From: Planctomycetaceae bacterium
GTDB lineage: Bacteria; Planctomycetota; Planctomycetia; Planctomycetales; Planctomycetaceae
NCBI GenBank assembly: GCA_020426065.1
Contig: JAGQQT010000093.1
Location: 1-11,015, forward strand
Length of the DNA stretch: 11,015 nt
Direction: 5' to 3'
Below the pieces are notes generated by a model, which saw nothing but the letters and a program-made list of their open reading frames with translations, ran no database searches and was not told where the DNA came from. The first letter of the stretch is position 1. Each line of letters begins with the position of its first letter. Both the position numbers and the translations under genes were made by a program. Positions 7,942-11,015 of this stretch are shown piece after piece.

Positions 7942-7990
7942 AATGCAGGGGTGAATTGCATTGCCACTTTCCGCGGCCAGAATGCACCCC
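7942..7990 (-). promoter_or_regulatory. Candidate structured RNA leader with alternative pairing
   Basis: On the minus strand GGGG-TGCATT (7990 to 7981) can pair with AATGCA-(5 bases)-CCCC (7962 to 7948), enclosing an inner stem GCCGC-GGAAA-GTGGC (7977 to 7963). The same AATGCA can pair instead with a second TGCATT (7947 to 7942) across a 9-base loop. The two folds exclude each other. One inner pair is G-U in minus-strand RNA but would be A-C on the plus strand, which favours minus-strand RNA. The terminator-like hairpin follows directly. This layout suits an attenuator, but no known riboswitch class is recognised. Confidence 0.35.
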
Positions 7991-8107
7991 GGTCATCAGG
8001 AAAACGTCCGGCAGGTGGATCAGGCTCACAATTTATGCAGGGAGTGGCCGAGAAGGTATGGAATCATATCGTGAAAGCTTTAACACCTGCATTCCCGCCG
8101 AAAAACA

Positions 8108-8554
8108 TCATTCGTCATCAACGGGGCGTTTGGCTGGATATCCACTCCAGATCAGCTTTTTGGCAGCCTTGGCGGTCGTGCCCTGTTCGAGCATCTTGAG
8201 AATCTCCCGAATGGACACGTTGGTGTGCAGAACCTTTTCCAGATTCTTGTAAATGTCATTCGAGACATGATGCACGCCATTTCCTGGACCAGATTCGACA
8301 ATGCCACCTTTCTGGTCAAACACGACCCACATGATGGTCCGGTCATGGATTTTGACGCGAGTCTTGACCGAATCTGCCATTTTCCCTTTCGCGCGATTGC
8401 CGTTCACGGAATACGAGTCGGTCTTTTCGAACATGATGCCGATCACATTCCAGTCTTTTCCGCCGAAGGGCCACATCGTTTCATCCTGTTCAAAGAGCAT
8501 TGCCGGAGAGGTCATTTGCAGACCTGTGATAGCAAGTTCGCGTGCAATACGCAA
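8108..8554 (-). CDS. Small conserved-looking hypothetical protein
   Basis: I do not recognise this protein. From the TTG at 8554 it is 148 residues: an N-terminal helix, then a mixed alpha/beta part containing [28 protein letters not shown] and a GPGNGVHH turn, and a C-terminal basic helix (AKAAKKL). There is no signal peptide or membrane segment. The start is uncertain. An ATG at 8683 would overlap the upstream gene by 59 bases and add 43 low-complexity residues. The TTG at 8554 has a strong GGAGG (8560-8564) five bases upstream. An ATG at 8515 is the next option (135 residues). It lies 70 bases after the stop of the large gene upstream, so the two are probably co-transcribed. Confidence 0.65.
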   Translation of the reverse strand: MRIARELAITGLQMTSPAMLFEQDETMWPFGGKDWNVIGIMFEKTDSYSVNGNRAKGKMADSVKTRVKIHDRTIMWVVFDQKGGIVESGPGNGVHHVSNDIYKNLEKVLHTNVSIREILKMLEQGTTAKAAKKLIWSGYPAKRPVDDE

Positions 8555-8559
8555 ACTGA

Positions 8560-8564
8560 CCTCC
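8560..8564 (-). promoter_or_regulatory. Ribosome binding site deciding a TTG start
   Basis: GGAGG on the minus strand lies five bases before the TTG at 8554. It is the best ribosome site near the beginning of the 8108 gene and the main reason for preferring this start over the ATGs at 8683 and 8515. Confidence 0.45.
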
Positions 8565-8624
8565 AGCTCAACCACACGGAAGGACCCGCAGGATGACGTA
8601 TGAGTTCGTCCCTGAACACTCGGC

Positions 8625-11006
8625 TCAGGATTTATCGTGCGGACGTTTGGATTGTTTGCGGGCGTTGGGAGTGAGGTCTTCATCCCAGGTCCGCAACTGC
8701 CGGCGCATTTCTCGCAGGTTGATCGTGACCGGAATAATCAGCTGCTCACCGTAAGGATCATTCGTGATCTGTTCGGGGGCTTCATAGTTCCGCAGTTCCT
8801 GGTCCAGCACCCGCAGCCATTCCGGAACTTCCAGACCCGTCCCGGATGTGCCAGCCTGATACTGCTCGATGAGTACTCTTAAATCGTCGAAGTGATTTTT
8901 GCGAACCTGCTCATCATCTGCTTCCATCACCTGACGCACCAGTGCCAGCATTCGGTTTATCGCCAGCGGTTTGACGAAACGCTCTTCAATCCGGTCTTTG
9001 AGGGCAGGGAGCTTGACGCCGTAAATCTGTTCGAGGTTGTGCAGTCGTGTGAGATGTCGATCAGCATCCTCAGCGGTTTTGATCGCAAAGATCCGTTCCC
9101 AGGCTTCCGCTGCCTGCAGTCTTCCGATATCGATCAGGGATTCATGCGCGATCTTGTGTGGCATGCAGTTCCAGTCATCCCGATCATAAGCTGCTTCGAG
9201 CCGAACGAAGTCCAGAAAACAGTCAAACCGCTCACCGTAATCGGAATGTGTTGTGGTGCTGTTGTATTCCAGGAACCGGTCAAACTTGTCGATCAGGATT
9301 CCATAAATCGTTTCAAGCTGGCTGGCAACTTCAGCCGGATCGAGAGTTTCCGCTCTCAGGTCTGCAATCAGGGGAGAAGGATGCAATGGGTCTTCTGATT
9401 CTTCCAGGTAGTCCAGAAACTCATCCAGGCCGGTCTGCACGATTGCCCGGATATATCCGAGAGTCAGGTTCCGGGCGTGGAAGAGGTCGTGGCCATACTG
9501 ATGGATGAAGTTGCAGATCGATTCCCAGACCCGTTTCTTGTGCAGTGCTTCTGCTGCCGAAAGTCGCATGGTTTCACTATGGCGGATCCACAACCCGCGA
9601 TAATGTTCGACAACCTCATTGAGTATATCGAGCAGTTCGGTGTCATCCACTTTGCCCGACTTCCATTGTCGGGCAGATTTCAGCATGTTGGTGAGAGTAT
9701 TGCTGAGTGCGAGCCGGAACAGGCGATCAAACTCCGTAATAGCAGGACCCCGTGGTCGGGAACCTCGCTCCATCTCATAGGCGATGACCATCACCTGCCA
9801 GGTTTCCCGATAAAGCCCGAGAGCGGGGAGGGCTGTCACCAGAAAACGGAGCAACGCATGCAGTTCCTGTGCATCAGAAATCGAACGGGGTGTGCCACCG
9901 CTTTCGAGCGGGACATAGAGCAGCTTTCTGCGTGCCAGCCGCTGCAGTGTGCGAGGCAGCATCGTTTTGATCTGAGTGACATCATGAGTGAGGACGGCGT
10001 GCAAAAGTTCCGTCAACCAGCTTTCTTTTTTATGTTTTGAAGTCTGTGCATCATAGAGCAGCGAGTCGGCCAGTCGGCGAATGAAACGCATTCGCGTCAT
10101 CGTCCAGATGACATTATGCATCAGGTACAGCTTGGACTGCAGCTGAATGTCGAACTCCACATTGGCATCGTGGCTGCCGCTTGGAGGAGCGATCTGCTTG
10201 ATATGAAGTTCATGCAGCAGTTGGCCAAGTTCCCGTTCGAATCGCTGCAGTTCCCGGGAAAGCCGGGCAACGTGCTGATCAATCGCGTCCCGGGAAAGCT
10301 GGTGCGGTTCGGCCTGGGGATCGAGCAGCCGGGCGGCAACGATAATGGTCTGCTGAGACAGCTCAGCCACACTCTGCAGAAACTTCAGCTGCGGGTCGTA
10401 GAGACGGCCCATCTGTTCAAATTCATTGTTCTCATTGGAAATCCCACCATCTGAGAGTGGACCTTCCTGACCATCATCAGCTGAATCACGGAAGGTGACT
10501 CCTTCGTAAGCCGCTGAGAATGGATTGGCTTCGTCCTCTTCGTCCCAGGCGGATTCCGTAGCGGGCTCATCCCACCAGGCCTGGTCATCCTCCACATTCG
10601 CAGGTGGATTGGCATCTTCCAGCATCAGGCGGGGCACACCCCAGCGATGACCTGCATTGGCATCGAGCAGGTCAATCACTCGACGATACTTCTCGAACAT
10701 CTCTTCCAGGCTGAGCTGGGAATTCCTCAACAGTTGTGACCATTCCAGCAGCGAGACGCTGAAAGTCTCGTCGAACTGGACTGAGTCAGTTTCATCCACC
10801 TGGGACAGCCACTGCATTAATAGACCGAGTGAAGAGTTCAGATCCCGTTTGTCGAGCAGCACACTGACGATGTTGTGATAAGTCAGTTGTGAATCAAACA
10901 GATCGACATGTTCCCGCCAGAAAGCCAGGTTCTGGGCTTCCGCTCCTGCTGCCTGCCAGGCCAGCAATGTCCGGGATACCACCTGTGCCGATTCAAAGGT
11001 GCTCAT
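8625..11006 (-). CDS. Large helical protein of unknown function (5' end possibly outside the window)
   Basis: The product has at least 793 residues, with no signal peptide or membrane segment. It looks almost wholly alpha-helical, rich in L, E, R, Q and W. The first 115 residues read like helical repeats ([19 protein letters not shown]). An acidic, glycine- and asparagine-rich linker follows at about 130-198, then a long helical body, and a basic tail ([13 protein letters not shown]). I see no catalytic motif and do not recognise a family; a scaffold or protein-interaction role would be a guess. The ATG at 11006 is only 9 bases from the edge, the codons before it stay open, and no ribosome site can be seen, so the true start may lie off the window. 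Its stop is followed after 70 bases by the 8108 gene, suggesting one operon. Confidence 0.8.
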   Translation of the reverse strand: MSTFESAQVVSRTLLAWQAAGAEAQNLAFWREHVDLFDSQLTYHNIVSVLLDKRDLNSSLGLLMQWLSQVDETDSVQFDETFSVSLLEWSQLLRNSQLSLEEMFEKYRRVIDLLDANAGHRWGVPRLMLEDANPPANVEDDQAWWDEPATESAWDEEDEANPFSAAYEGVTFRDSADDGQEGPLSDGGISNENNEFEQMGRLYDPQLKFLQSVAELSQQTIIVAARLLDPQAEPHQLSRDAIDQHVARLSRELQRFERELGQLLHELHIKQIAPPSGSHDANVEFDIQLQSKLYLMHNVIWTMTRMRFIRRLADSLLYDAQTSKHKKESWLTELLHAVLTHDVTQIKTMLPRTLQRLARRKLLYVPLESGGTPRSISDAQELHALLRFLVTALPALGLYRETWQVMVIAYEMERGSRPRGPAITEFDRLFRLALSNTLTNMLKSARQWKSGKVDDTELLDILNEVVEHYRGLWIRHSETMRLSAAEALHKKRVWESICNFIHQYGHDLFHARNLTLGYIRAIVQTGLDEFLDYLEESEDPLHPSPLIADLRAETLDPAEVASQLETIYGILIDKFDRFLEYNSTTTHSDYGERFDCFLDFVRLEAAYDRDDWNCMPHKIAHESLIDIGRLQAAEAWERIFAIKTAEDADRHLTRLHNLEQIYGVKLPALKDRIEERFVKPLAINRMLALVRQVMEADDEQVRKNHFDDLRVLIEQYQAGTSGTGLEVPEWLRVLDQELRNYEAPEQITNDPYGEQLIIPVTINLREMRRQLRTWDEDLTPNARKQSKRPHDKS

Positions 11007-11015
11007 TCCGTAAAG

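Noticed and set aside
8225..8596. Plus-strand open frames opposite the 8108 gene
   Set aside because: They resemble no family and mirror the codons of the minus-strand gene, which has a good ribosome site and operon context.
1..11015. CRISPR array, insertion sequence, tRNA, rRNA, or a known defence or toxin-antitoxin system
   Set aside because: No regularly spaced repeats, terminal inverted repeats with a transposase, T-loop-like tRNA signatures or recognised defence proteins were seen.

Overview
The window most likely comes from a planctomycete chromosome. This is an inference from the style of the conserved genes (a membrane-anchored RNase Y, an endonuclease-type MutL, a short TilS), from moderate GC content, and from several lineage-specific-looking proteins with no family I recognise. 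I could not run a search. I see no phage, plasmid, insertion sequence, CRISPR, tRNA or rRNA signature. Most of the window is ordinary housekeeping and hypothetical chromosome sequence.

Layout from left to right. The left edge cuts through rny (RNase Y, minus strand, start 1267), which lacks about its last 100 residues. Then comes a 708-bp stretch without a convincing gene (1268-1975), holding several short inverted repeats and overlapping open frames of doubtful status. It separates rny from the divergent tilS (plus strand, 1976-3001), which makes lysidine in tRNA-Ile. tilS converges on mutL (minus strand, 3029-4984, 27 bp between stop codons). mutL has a good promoter candidate (TATAAT) near 5089-5115. 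Upstream of mutL on the same strand is an uncharacterised protein (5204-5878) that reads as a PD-(D/E)XK-type nuclease fold followed by a winged helix. Next are a predicted lipoprotein (5963-6781), a 315-bp intergenic region with repeated TCGAAT motifs and hairpins, a membrane protein (7097-7882), a structured 225-bp intergenic region, a small orphan protein (8108-8554) and a large helical orphan protein (8625-11006 or beyond the right edge).

Except for tilS, every gene is on the minus strand. The 8625-11006 and 8108-8554 genes are close enough (70 bp) to share a transcript. The others are separated by gaps that contain promoter- or terminator-like signals, so I read them as separate units. 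rny, tilS and mutL act in RNA decay, tRNA modification and mismatch repair, and show no functional link beyond proximity. The most interesting items are the nested and alternative stem-loops just upstream of the membrane-protein gene (7920-7990) and the nuclease-fold/winged-helix protein. I found no convincing undescribed multi-gene system.
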